A stretch of DNA of 64,000 nt from Paenibacillus xylanexedens. GTDB taxonomy: Bacteria; Bacillota; Bacilli; Paenibacillales; Paenibacillaceae. The DNA lies in contig NZ_JAGIKV010000030.1 in NCBI RefSeq assembly GCF_017874615.1, forward strand, positions 1 through 64,000. The letters are read 5' to 3'. The position numbers and the translations under genes are program-made. Below, piece by piece: positions 54,224 to 63,026 of this stretch; position 1 is the first letter of the stretch, and every line of letters begins with the position of its first letter. The notes beneath the pieces were generated by a model that saw only the letters and a program-made list of their open reading frames with translations, ran no database searches and was not told where the DNA came from.

Positions 54224-54257
54224 TCTGACCTTTATATATAATAAAAATAATCAACCA

Positions 54258-54297
54258 AGCAGTCCTTGCGAACATGTTTCGCAGGGGCTGTTTTTTT
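54258..54297 (+). terminator. Terminator of pflBA
   Basis: AGCAG-CCTTGCGAA pairs with TTTCGCAGG-GCTG around a short loop and is followed by seven T. Confidence 0.88.
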
Positions 54298-54371
54298 GCT
54301 GTTATCCATTGTAAATGTAATATTATGGGTCCAGTGAAGGATTTTATCCCTCCATTGATGAATTGTCATCC

Positions 54372-54400
54372 TTACGATGTAAGCTCCGGCTTTTTATAAT
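54372..54400 (+). promoter_or_regulatory. Candidate promoter of ABC operon
   Basis: TATAAT at 54395-54400 is a perfect -10; the matching -35 (TTACGA at 54372) is weak, as often found with activated promoters. Confidence 0.5.
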
Positions 54401-54446
54401 CAGAGTGTAAAGCCAAATGCTCAATATCTTGAGGAGGGTCAACCAG

Positions 54447-55814
54447 ATGAAAAAAAGAATGACATTACTACTTTCATTATTGCTTATCACTTCATGGACT
54501 TTGGCGGGATGTGCAAGCTCAAGTAACGAGCCACAGCAAGGCGCAGGCAATACACCTGTGGAGGAAACAAGTAAGGAACCGGTTGAAATGCTTCTCCGCC
54601 ACACGCAGGTGGGAGCCGACAAACAGAAAAGACTGGCCATTCTGCAGGATGTTGTGGACAAAGTTGAGGGAGAGATACCCAATCTGACCTTTACGCTGGA
54701 TGGCGTCGAATCCGATGTGAATCGTAAGGAAAAGCTTCGCGGAGAGATGGCGGCAGGCAACCCGCCGGATATATTTGAACTGTTCGGTAGCCCGGATTCC
54801 AAAGTTTATGCCAAGGAAGGTATGCTGCTTGATCTGACCCCAATCCTGCAAGAGCTGGGCATTCAGGACCAGTTTACATCGCTTGAGCCATTTACGTATG
54901 AAGGCAAAGTATATGGACTGCCGATTGGCGGTTCGGGCGAAGGTTTTTTCTATAATAAAGAGTACTTCGAACAAAAAGGATGGAAAGCCCCAACGACCAT
55001 GGCTGAACTGGACAATATACTGGCAGAGATCAAGGCCGATGGCAAAGTGCCGCTTGCTTCCGCATCTAAGGCGGGCTGGGTACCGCTTATGTTAACCAAC
55101 CACCTGTGGTCCCGGTATGCCGGACCAGAGATCACCGCAAAGTTTGCAACAGGTGAAGCGAAGTGGACCGATCCGGGTGTTGTGCAAGGTTTTGCCAAAC
55201 ATAAGGAATGGGTGGATAAGGGTTATTTCAAAAAAGGTGAACTGGGCTTTGAGTATGCCGAATATACCACGCAATTTACGAGCGGAGAAGCGGTGTTGAT
55301 GTATGACGGAACATGGAAATCATCTGTATTTAAGGAAGGTCAGAGCGGTGAATCGCTCATTGGCAAGGTTGGATTCTTCAATATGCCTCCGGTAGAGAAC
55401 GGAGCAGGAGATCAGACGTCTTTGATGCGTGATGTGAACAATGGATACGGATTCTCGGCAGCAGTTGCGGATGACCCGCAGAAGCTGGACGCAGTGAAAG
55501 CTTTTATCAAAAATTTCTACAATGAAGATATGCAGATCCGCGGCCTTGTGGAAGATGGTGTGTTGCCTGCCATGAAGCTGGACGAGAAAGTGCTGACCGA
55601 TAGCATTACCGATGATCTGATGAAAGAAATTGTGGCTGTGCTTAATGCGTCCAAGACGTCGTTCCCGGCATTTGATGCACTCGTTCAGGCCGATGTGACG
55701 ACAGAAATTAGTAATCTGCAAATCCAGAAGTTGATTGGTGGGCAGACCACCCCAGAGAAAATGGCAGAAGAGTTGCAAAAGGTGCAAGAGGAAGCAAACG
55801 CCTCAGTGGAATAA
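54447..55814 (+). CDS. Sugar ABC transporter substrate-binding lipoprotein
   Basis: 455 residues. Lipoprotein signal MKKRMTLLLSLLLITSWTLAGCAS with lipobox LAGC. The mature protein is a solute-binding protein of the CUT1 type (NPPDIFELFGSPDSKVYAKEGMLLDLTP, GLPIGGSGEGFFYNKEYFEQKGW, FTSGEAVLMYDGTW). It captures an oligosaccharide outside the membrane and passes it to the two permeases that follow. ATG 54447 follows GAGGAGGGTC. No ATPase gene is present; such operons usually use a shared MsmX-type ATPase. Confidence 0.92.
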   Translation: MKKRMTLLLSLLLITSWTLAGCASSSNEPQQGAGNTPVEETSKEPVEMLLRHTQVGADKQKRLAILQDVVDKVEGEIPNLTFTLDGVESDVNRKEKLRGEMAAGNPPDIFELFGSPDSKVYAKEGMLLDLTPILQELGIQDQFTSLEPFTYEGKVYGLPIGGSGEGFFYNKEYFEQKGWKAPTTMAELDNILAEIKADGKVPLASASKAGWVPLMLTNHLWSRYAGPEITAKFATGEAKWTDPGVVQGFAKHKEWVDKGYFKKGELGFEYAEYTTQFTSGEAVLMYDGTWKSSVFKEGQSGESLIGKVGFFNMPPVENGAGDQTSLMRDVNNGYGFSAAVADDPQKLDAVKAFIKNFYNEDMQIRGLVEDGVLPAMKLDEKVLTDSITDDLMKEIVAVLNASKTSFPAFDALVQADVTTEISNLQIQKLIGGQTTPEKMAEELQKVQEEANASVE

Positions 55815-55865
55815 ACCAATTCAAGTTGAAACTGCGATCGTTGAAGTGACTGAAGGAGGCTGACC

Positions 55866-56750
55866 ATGAATACTTCACTCCGCAGCCCGTTAATCTATAC
55901 GTTGTTTGTAATGCCAGCCCTAATTCTGTTTGTAATGTTCTTTCTATACCCTATTGGTAGCTCCCTGTATTACAGTCTGACGAGTTGGAATGGGGTATCG
56001 GCTGAGCCACGTTTTGTGGGTTTATCCAATTATGTGAAGGCACTGACCGATGAACGTTTTTGGATTTCCACACGGAATAACGGCTTTTTCATCGGATTTT
56101 CGGTACTGATTCAAGTACCCCTGATCGTCCTGTTTTCACTTCTGATTGCCAATGTGAAAAGGCTGAAAGGTCTGTATAAAACCGCTGTTTTTTTACCATC
56201 CATCATGTCGACAGCCGTTATCGGTATTTTATGGGGATTCATCTATGAACCGAATATCGGACTATTAAACAAAATACTTCATGTGCTGGGCATCGATCCA
56301 ATCTACTGGTTATCGGATAACCGATTTGCCATGTTGTCGATCTTGGTGACCAACGCCTGGCAGTGGACGGGATTTTACATTGTCATGGTGTTGGCGGCCA
56401 TACTGGCGATTCCCCGTGATCTGGATGAAGCGGCTGCAATTGATGGGGCAACGGCAGTACAACGTGCAATGCGAATTACGTTGCCGCTGATCCGGCCGAT
56501 CATTTCAGTGGTGATCATGTTGTCCATTGCAGGTGCCATGAAAGCAGCCGACATCGTGATTGTCATGACCAAAGGTGGGCCCGCTGGGTCCACCGAGGTT
56601 CTGGCGACATACATGATCAAATATGCGATTACCAACTTCAAATATGGTTATGGCAATACCATTGCAGTGCTGATCTTTGCTCTGACGCTTGTGCTCACTG
56701 CGGTGTATCAACTGCTGGTGGCGAGGCGGGGCGAGAAGGTGGAATATTGA
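55866..56750 (+). CDS. CUT1 ABC permease (MsmF/UgpA-like)
   Basis: 294 residues with six membrane helices. The EAA loop is present as IPRDLDEAAAIDGATAVQRAMRITLPLIRPI. It pairs with the next gene, which overlaps its stop codon by one base (TGATG), to form the transmembrane channel. Start ATG 55866 follows GAAGGAGGCTGACC. Confidence 0.93.
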   Translation: MNTSLRSPLIYTLFVMPALILFVMFFLYPIGSSLYYSLTSWNGVSAEPRFVGLSNYVKALTDERFWISTRNNGFFIGFSVLIQVPLIVLFSLLIANVKRLKGLYKTAVFLPSIMSTAVIGILWGFIYEPNIGLLNKILHVLGIDPIYWLSDNRFAMLSILVTNAWQWTGFYIVMVLAAILAIPRDLDEAAAIDGATAVQRAMRITLPLIRPIISVVIMLSIAGAMKAADIVIVMTKGGPAGSTEVLATYMIKYAITNFKYGYGNTIAVLIFALTLVLTAVYQLLVARRGEKVEY

Positions 56751-57580
56751 TGGCAAAAAGCATAAGAAGCAGTATACCTCATGTGTTGTTAATGTTGTAT
56801 TTAATCGCGATTTTGTTTCCCTTTTTATTTGTAATTTTCTCTTCCTTCAAGCAGGATAACAATGAAATCGCCCTGAATCCATTCGGTTTGCCTACAACAT
56901 GGGAGTTTAACAATTACGTGGAGGCCTGGGTGAATGCCAAGATTGGCACGTATTTCTGGAACAGCCTGTACATTTCGATTTTATCATCGGCGTGTACGAT
57001 TGCGCTCGGTGCCATGTTTGCTTTTGCGGTAACCCGGATGAGACACCGGAGATGGAGTCTGTTTCTGTACAGCCTGATTCTGGCGGGTATGCTTATTCCT
57101 AACAATGCACTTATGCTGCCTATTTATCTGCTTGTTCGCAAAATGGGCATATTGGATACACATCTGGCATTGATCGTGCCCTATGTGGCCAATGCGATCC
57201 CCTTTACAATTATTATCCTGGCAGCTTTTATGCGTTCTCTGCCTGGGGAGATTGAGGAAGCGGCGGTCATGGACGGCTTGAGGGCCCCGGGTATCTTTGC
57301 TAAAATAGTGATACCTCTTACAGTTCCAGCCATTGTTACGGTTTTTATTGTTAATTTCCTCGGCAACTGGAACGAATTTTTGCTCGCCAACTATTTTTTA
57401 TCCACCGATAAATTGCGTACGCTGCCAGTGGGCATGGTCCAGTTTCGGGATCAATATCAGATGAACTATGCACAGATGTCAGCAGGTATTGTATACAGCG
57501 TTGTACCTGTACTTGTGATCTACGCTATACTCCAGGAGAAAATTATAGAAGGAGTAACTGCAGGTGGTGTCAAAGGTTAA
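56750..57580 (+). CDS. CUT1 ABC permease (MsmG/UgpE-like)
   Basis: 276 residues from ATG 56750 (the TTG at 56747 is not needed). Six membrane helices and the EAA loop GEIEEAAVMDGLRAPGIFAKIVIPLTVPA. Second half of the sugar channel. Coupled to the upstream permease and followed 32 bases later by the sensor kinase gene. Confidence 0.93.
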   Translation: MAKSIRSSIPHVLLMLYLIAILFPFLFVIFSSFKQDNNEIALNPFGLPTTWEFNNYVEAWVNAKIGTYFWNSLYISILSSACTIALGAMFAFAVTRMRHRRWSLFLYSLILAGMLIPNNALMLPIYLLVRKMGILDTHLALIVPYVANAIPFTIIILAAFMRSLPGEIEEAAVMDGLRAPGIFAKIVIPLTVPAIVTVFIVNFLGNWNEFLLANYFLSTDKLRTLPVGMVQFRDQYQMNYAQMSAGIVYSVVPVLVIYAILQEKIIEGVTAGGVKG

Positions 57581-57612
57581 TACCATGAACCAGTGAATAG
57601 GGAGAACGGGAT

Positions 57613-59448
57613 ATGAACTTGCGAATGAAGCTGGCCTTGGCATTTCTGCTGCTGATTATTGTACCGATGTGTGCGCTGGGCATTGGCATGTTTCTGGTCA
57701 CATCACATACGATTGAGAAAAAATACAATCAACAGGCCGAATATGCGCTTCAGGCCATCAGCTACAATATTGAGAATGTATTTCAGCAGATTAACAATGT
57801 GACCGACAACGGGATAGCGACATCGGTTTTTCAAATGGCGTTGAACGCCAAAGATCCGACCAAGCAGGATCTGGGAACCGGTAATCAGTTATCCCTGAAT
57901 GCCAGCCAGCGCAATTTCCGTTCCCTTCTATATAATTATCCGTTCATTAGTTATGCCTTTTTATATGATTTGCGTTCTTCCGAGAATAACCAGATTGTCT
58001 CCATTTTCACCAAAGAAAACTTTCAAGCCCTTCCTTTTCAGCAATTCAAAGTGCATCCCTTATTCAACGAAATTCAGCAACTTAATGGCGTGCCTAAATG
58101 GCTCGCACCTCTGGAATATCCCGAATTAACCGGGGGAGAGCCTGTCTTCACCCAGATCAGACTGGTCAAAGAACTCAGTTATTTTCAAAATATCGGCGTG
58201 CTTGTTGTTCAGATCAAAAAAGGAGAGATCGACCGGATCTTCCGTCACCTGCAAATCAGCGATTCGGCACAGGATACGTCGTTCCTGTTAATTAACGAAG
58301 AAGGGCTGATCGTCTATGATCCTGCAGGTATATATAACGGTGAGAACATGCAAAATCTTGGTGCTGAATCCGGCAGTTACGGTCCCGGTTTTAGCAGTGT
58401 CAGAACGGTTTTTGACGGCAAAGAGAGCATCATTTCGCAATATCATCTAAAGAACTATAACTGGAGTCTCGTCAGTGTGACTTCATGGGAAGCCTTATCT
58501 GCGGAAACCAATGCCTTTGCCGGTTGGTCTGTCATCATTATTCTGTTATGCCTGCTCGCAGCGATGATCTTTAATCTTTTTTTCATGAATCGCATTACGG
58601 GTAACATTGCTGTACTTGTAAGGTTTATGCGTCGTGTGGATGATGGTGATTTTAATGCGAGGGTGGAAGGAAAAGGATTCGATGAAATGCAGCTGCTTGC
58701 GCAAGGTTTCAATGAACTATTGGATCGGATCGGGGGATTATTCCGTCGTGTTCGTGCAGAGCAAGAGCAGAAAGCCCAAGCGGAACTACGTGTATTACAG
58801 GCCCAGATCAAACCTCATTTTCTGTTTAACACATTGGAATCCATTAATGGATTAGCGCTGCGTGGGGAGGGTCGCAAAGTAAGCGAGATGGTGACCAGAC
58901 TTGGCAATATGCTTCGTATCAGCATTCAGGATCAGGAGGAGATTCCGCTGGGTGAGGAAATAAGGCATTTGCAGAGTTATCTGGAGATTCAACAGTACAG
59001 GTTCAGTGATTTGTTCACCTATGAGATTGACATTCCACCCCATTTATACAGCTCAATTCTGCTTAAGCTTACCCTCCAGCCTCTGGTGGAAAATAGTATT
59101 CAACATGGGTTTGAGGGGATCACCTATCCAGGCGTACTGCGGATAAGCGCATATGCAGAACGGGGTCATCTGGTGTTATGTGTTGAGGATAATGGGATCG
59201 GTATTCCCCAGGAAATGCTCGCACGATTTGAGTATATGGCAGAAGATCCGCCGGAAGATATGCTCGCGGAAGGGGCGGAATCATTATCGTCCATAACGGA
59301 ACGCAGGGGATTGGGATTACGAAGTGTGGCAGATCGAATTCGTATTCAATACGGGGCCGGGTATGGCATATTTATATGTTCAGCACCGGGGTATGGCACA
59401 GTTATTCGATGCATCATTCCATTATATGAGCAGGAGGAAGCCGGATGA
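57613..59448 (+). CDS. YesM-type sensor histidine kinase
   Basis: 611 residues. An N-terminal membrane helix (about 5-27), a long extracellular dCache-like sensor, a second membrane helix (about 298-318), a HAMP segment, then the His_kinase section QIKPHFLFNTLESINGLAL with the phosphorylated His, and an HATPase domain with NSIQHGFEG, DNGIGIP and RGLGLRSV. It senses a sugar or its binding protein and phosphorylates the regulator encoded next, overlapping it by four bases (ATGA). Confidence 0.93.
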   Translation: MNLRMKLALAFLLLIIVPMCALGIGMFLVTSHTIEKKYNQQAEYALQAISYNIENVFQQINNVTDNGIATSVFQMALNAKDPTKQDLGTGNQLSLNASQRNFRSLLYNYPFISYAFLYDLRSSENNQIVSIFTKENFQALPFQQFKVHPLFNEIQQLNGVPKWLAPLEYPELTGGEPVFTQIRLVKELSYFQNIGVLVVQIKKGEIDRIFRHLQISDSAQDTSFLLINEEGLIVYDPAGIYNGENMQNLGAESGSYGPGFSSVRTVFDGKESIISQYHLKNYNWSLVSVTSWEALSAETNAFAGWSVIIILLCLLAAMIFNLFFMNRITGNIAVLVRFMRRVDDGDFNARVEGKGFDEMQLLAQGFNELLDRIGGLFRRVRAEQEQKAQAELRVLQAQIKPHFLFNTLESINGLALRGEGRKVSEMVTRLGNMLRISIQDQEEIPLGEEIRHLQSYLEIQQYRFSDLFTYEIDIPPHLYSSILLKLTLQPLVENSIQHGFEGITYPGVLRISAYAERGHLVLCVEDNGIGIPQEMLARFEYMAEDPPEDMLAEGAESLSSITERRGLGLRSVADRIRIQYGAGYGIFICSAPGYGTVIRCIIPLYEQEEAG

Positions 59449-61076
59449 ATCTGACTGCAATGCTGGTTGACGATGAGCTGCCGATTCTGGAGAATCTGAA
59501 CTACATTTTACCCTGGGAAGAGATGGGGATTGAAATCACAGGTACAGCGAGAAGTGGTGTAGAAGCGCTGGGGAAAGTAACAGAAAGTCATCCAGACATT
59601 CTCTTGTGTGATATTCGGATGCCGTCTATGGATGGATTGGAACTTATTCGTTTGCTGCGAGAGCAGGGTGAAACGTGTGAGATTATTTTGCTGACCGGCT
59701 ATCAGCAGTTTGAATATGCTCGAACCGCTATCAAGTATAACGTACATGAATACATATGTAAGCCAATTGATTATTTGAATCTTGAACATAAACTGCGTGA
59801 ACTTGCTGGGCAGATCCAGAAGAGACGTCAGGAAAACGAATCGCAACGTTATCGCAGCCAAGAGATGGAAAGCTGGATCAGACACAAACAGTTGATTGAC
59901 CTGTTGCGAGGAGAAGCACCATTGGAGATTGCCTATCCTGCCTCTGTTCCTGAATTCATAACAACTGGTACACCGTATACGTTGCTGCTGGTGGATGCAG
60001 TCGGTTATTTTCGCCATTCTATCGGCTGGTCCGAGCTTCAGCATCAACGATGGCATGAGACCGTAAGTTCCAGACTTAGAGAAGTGGCAGAGAGAATTAT
60101 GGATGACTGTCAGATTCTTTCGACCCGCAAAGGGGAGTGGTGCATCCTGCTGGAGGCATCAGGTGAGTGGAAACGTCGCTCAGAGGAACTGGCCCATCAA
60201 CTGTGTCTCGAATTAAATGTGATATTGTCCTTGGATTCAAGTGTGAAGGTCAGGGTTGTTCAGGATGATGTGCCCGTGAACCTGGAAAGTAAAATTCTGG
60301 AGCGATACCGGCATTGTCAAAAAATACTGATGTCCCATTCGGAGAGTGAAGACAAGGTGCTGAAAGCGAGTTGTCCCGAAACCACCTTATCGTATGATCA
60401 TACGGCCTCCAAAGGGGCTAACTCATGGATTACAAGAGAAGATCTGGAGTTTGTTACTCGGTGGATTCGTCAAGGGAACAAGCAGGGGTTACGTGATGTG
60501 TTGGAGCGGCTTAAACAGCAAATGGGGAATTCAGGACAATCCTTCAACAGGATAGATGAAACCAATCTTCGGTTTATGCTTGTACACATGCTTCGGGAAC
60601 TGCGTGAAGTACAGGCCCTCGCTGAAGAGCACGAAGTGAATTTTTGGAATGCACTGCAAGGGGCCGTATCCATGAGGGAACTTCTCGAACTTGCAGAGGT
60701 CGTTACCCATGCCTGTCAGGGCAAACAAACGCAGCCACGTCCTTCTGTATCGGAACTGATCCTGTCTGCATGTGAGTATATGGATGCACGGCTGCAACAG
60801 GACTTGGGAATAGATGAAGTCTCAGATTGGCTCGGAATCAGCCCGGGTTACTTTTGCCAGCTATTTAAAACTCAAATGGGTGTTACTTTTGTAGAATACA
60901 TGACGCAGAAACGGATGGAAAGTGCCGCTTTATTGTTGACTACAACCGAATGGAGCATTACAGCGATTGGGGAAGCAACAGGTTTCAAGGAGCGCCGTTA
61001 CTTCTCCAAGGTGTTTCATAAACACTTCCACATGAAACCCTCCGAGTACAGGCAGAGTAAACAATTGGGTTCGTAG
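59445..61076 (+). CDS. YesN-type response regulator with AraC domain
   Basis: 543 residues. The receiver domain (1-120) has LVDDE, the phosphoacceptor Asp in LLCDIRMPSMDG and the Lys in YICKPIDY. A long middle section of unknown fold precedes an AraC-type double HTH (IDEVSDWLGISPGYFCQLFKTQMGVTFVEYMTQKRM and WSITAIGEATGFKERRYFSKVFHKHFHMKPSEYR). It should activate the sugar ABC operon when phosphorylated. Confidence 0.93.
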   Translation: MNLTAMLVDDELPILENLNYILPWEEMGIEITGTARSGVEALGKVTESHPDILLCDIRMPSMDGLELIRLLREQGETCEIILLTGYQQFEYARTAIKYNVHEYICKPIDYLNLEHKLRELAGQIQKRRQENESQRYRSQEMESWIRHKQLIDLLRGEAPLEIAYPASVPEFITTGTPYTLLLVDAVGYFRHSIGWSELQHQRWHETVSSRLREVAERIMDDCQILSTRKGEWCILLEASGEWKRRSEELAHQLCLELNVILSLDSSVKVRVVQDDVPVNLESKILERYRHCQKILMSHSESEDKVLKASCPETTLSYDHTASKGANSWITREDLEFVTRWIRQGNKQGLRDVLERLKQQMGNSGQSFNRIDETNLRFMLVHMLRELREVQALAEEHEVNFWNALQGAVSMRELLELAEVVTHACQGKQTQPRPSVSELILSACEYMDARLQQDLGIDEVSDWLGISPGYFCQLFKTQMGVTFVEYMTQKRMESAALLLTTTEWSITAIGEATGFKERRYFSKVFHKHFHMKPSEYRQSKQLGS

Positions 61077-61104
61077 TAGCAAGGGAAACGGGAGGAGAGG
61101 TCGA

Positions 61105-62751
61105 ATGAAACTCTTGAATGATCTGACATTGGAGCAAAAGGTAGGACAATTGTTGATGTGTGGATTTCACAGTCAGCACGCAGATGAACAGATTACTCGC
61201 TTAATCCGTGACTATCACGTCGGAGGTGTCATTTATTTCCGGCGCAATGTCGAAAGTGTAGATCAATTGACACGGCTGTCCGCTGAACTGCAAGATATGG
61301 CTGCTGAAGCGGGGGCCCTACCACTCATGATTTCGGTGGACCAGGAAGGTGGCATGGTTGCACGGATTGACCAAGAGGGAATGACCCAAGTGCCGGGTAA
61401 TATGGCACTTGGTGCGACAGGCAATCCGGAATATACCCTGGAGTGTGCTCAAATTCTGGGTCGTGAGTTAAAAAGCATTGGTATTGATATGAACCTTGCG
61501 CCAGTGGTCGACGTGAATAACAACCCGCTTAACCCGGTTATCGGTGTGCGTTCGTATGGTGAACATGCTGAAAGTGTGGCCGCTCATGGCGTAGCAGCCA
61601 TCACCGGATATCAATCACAGGGCATAGCTGCTACTGCCAAACATTTTCCGGGACACGGAGATACCGCCGTAGATTCTCATCTTGGTATGGTTACGGTACC
61701 CCATGATCGAAACAGGCTGGAACAGATGGAGTTGTTACCGTTCCGCAAGGCGATTGAGGCCGGAGTTGATGCTATTATGACAGCTCATGTGATGTTCCCT
61801 TCGATTGAGCCCGAGCCCATTCCGGCAACGTTGTCGCATAAGGTGTTAACGGGTCTGCTACGTGAGGAAATGGGTTTTGAAGGCATTATTATTACAGACT
61901 GTCTTGAAATGCATGCAATATCCAAGCCATATGGGGTAGCTGAAGCTGCCGTTCGTGCTGTGGAAGCAGGAGCAGATCTGATCCTGGTGAGTCATACCTT
62001 GCACGATCAGGTTGCTGCGCTGGAAGGCATATACGAAGCAGTTCGAACGGGGCGCATATCGGAAGAGGTTATTCATCAGGCGTTGGAACGCATTATGACA
62101 TGGAAAAGAAAGCGCCGTGGGCAGCAAAATGATCATCTTGTTTCGCTGAAAGCGAGTGAAACGTTCGAAGGAGCAGATGCTGAACCTGTTAAAAACAATG
62201 AATCCACTGAATCCAGTGATCCCAGTGAATTAAACGAATCAACGCTGTTCATGATTGCTTCAAACAGTATTACCATCGTTCATAATGATGGGCTGCTGCC
62301 ATTGGACCCAGAGAAGGACGTATATGTCATCTGGCCTGAGGTTGTGCAACGTACAGAGGTGGATGAACCATGGTCTCATACAGAATCGCTGGGTATGGCG
62401 CTATCGCAACTGAGAGGCAGAGTTCGTGAGCACAAAATTACTACTCAGCCCACTTATGATGAAGCAGATCGGATATTGGCTGATGTGTCGGAGAGTGAAC
62501 AAGTTATCGTATGTACGTACACATCGGCAGGTCATCTTCCGAAAGGGCAACAGTATTTGGTTGAAAAGCTTAGTAAAAATCATTCGCTGATTGTAATTGC
62601 TCTGCGCAATCCATATGATCTGCTGGAGATTTCGAGGCCGGGAAGTTATGTGTGTACGTATGAGAATACACCTGCAGTTGTTCGGGTACTGTCCCATGTG
62701 TTAACCGGTGGACTGCAGCCAACAGGAAGTCTGCCTGTCCGTTTGCGCTAG
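61105..62751 (+). CDS. GH3 family beta-N-acetylhexosaminidase/glucosidase-like
   Basis: 548 residues. An N-terminal GH3 TIM barrel with LLMCGFHS, SVDQEGGMVARI, the KHFPGHGDTAVDSHLG loop (the His-Asp dyad of NagZ-type enzymes) and the nucleophile Asp in IIITDCLEMHAI. A Ser/Glu-rich linker (about 350-375) leads to a second alpha/beta domain. No signal peptide, so it acts on imported sugars, probably those taken up by the ABC transporter upstream. NagZ-like members release GlcNAc; exact substrate unknown. GGGAGGAGAGG precedes ATG 61105. Confidence 0.9.
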   Translation: MKLLNDLTLEQKVGQLLMCGFHSQHADEQITRLIRDYHVGGVIYFRRNVESVDQLTRLSAELQDMAAEAGALPLMISVDQEGGMVARIDQEGMTQVPGNMALGATGNPEYTLECAQILGRELKSIGIDMNLAPVVDVNNNPLNPVIGVRSYGEHAESVAAHGVAAITGYQSQGIAATAKHFPGHGDTAVDSHLGMVTVPHDRNRLEQMELLPFRKAIEAGVDAIMTAHVMFPSIEPEPIPATLSHKVLTGLLREEMGFEGIIITDCLEMHAISKPYGVAEAAVRAVEAGADLILVSHTLHDQVAALEGIYEAVRTGRISEEVIHQALERIMTWKRKRRGQQNDHLVSLKASETFEGADAEPVKNNESTESSDPSELNESTLFMIASNSITIVHNDGLLPLDPEKDVYVIWPEVVQRTEVDEPWSHTESLGMALSQLRGRVREHKITTQPTYDEADRILADVSESEQVIVCTYTSAGHLPKGQQYLVEKLSKNHSLIVIALRNPYDLLEISRPGSYVCTYENTPAVVRVLSHVLTGGLQPTGSLPVRLR

Positions 62752-62768
62752 ACCTATTCAATCCTTAC

Positions 62769-62818
62769 ATCTCTCTGTGATATGGTGCTGATTGACCATC
62801 TCCCAGAGAGATTTTTTT
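62769..62818 (+). terminator. Terminator of the sugar-use operon
   Basis: ATCTCTCTG at 62769-62777 pairs with CAGAGAGAT at 62804-62812, with a T run to 62818. Confidence 0.88.
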
Positions 62819-63026
62819 GTTGGAATTTTCTATTGGTTAATTTTGGGATATGAATGCCGAAAAGATAATTGATAGATAACTATTTTCATAGTATTTTCCT
62901 TCTATTAAAAGTTTACAATTCTCCTCTTAACTTTTTAGCAACTTTTCCCGGTTCCAAGCGTCTAATAATATGACTTTTTGAGGGGGATATTTATAAAATG
63001 GGAGCAGAAGGAGCCAAAGACAAAGA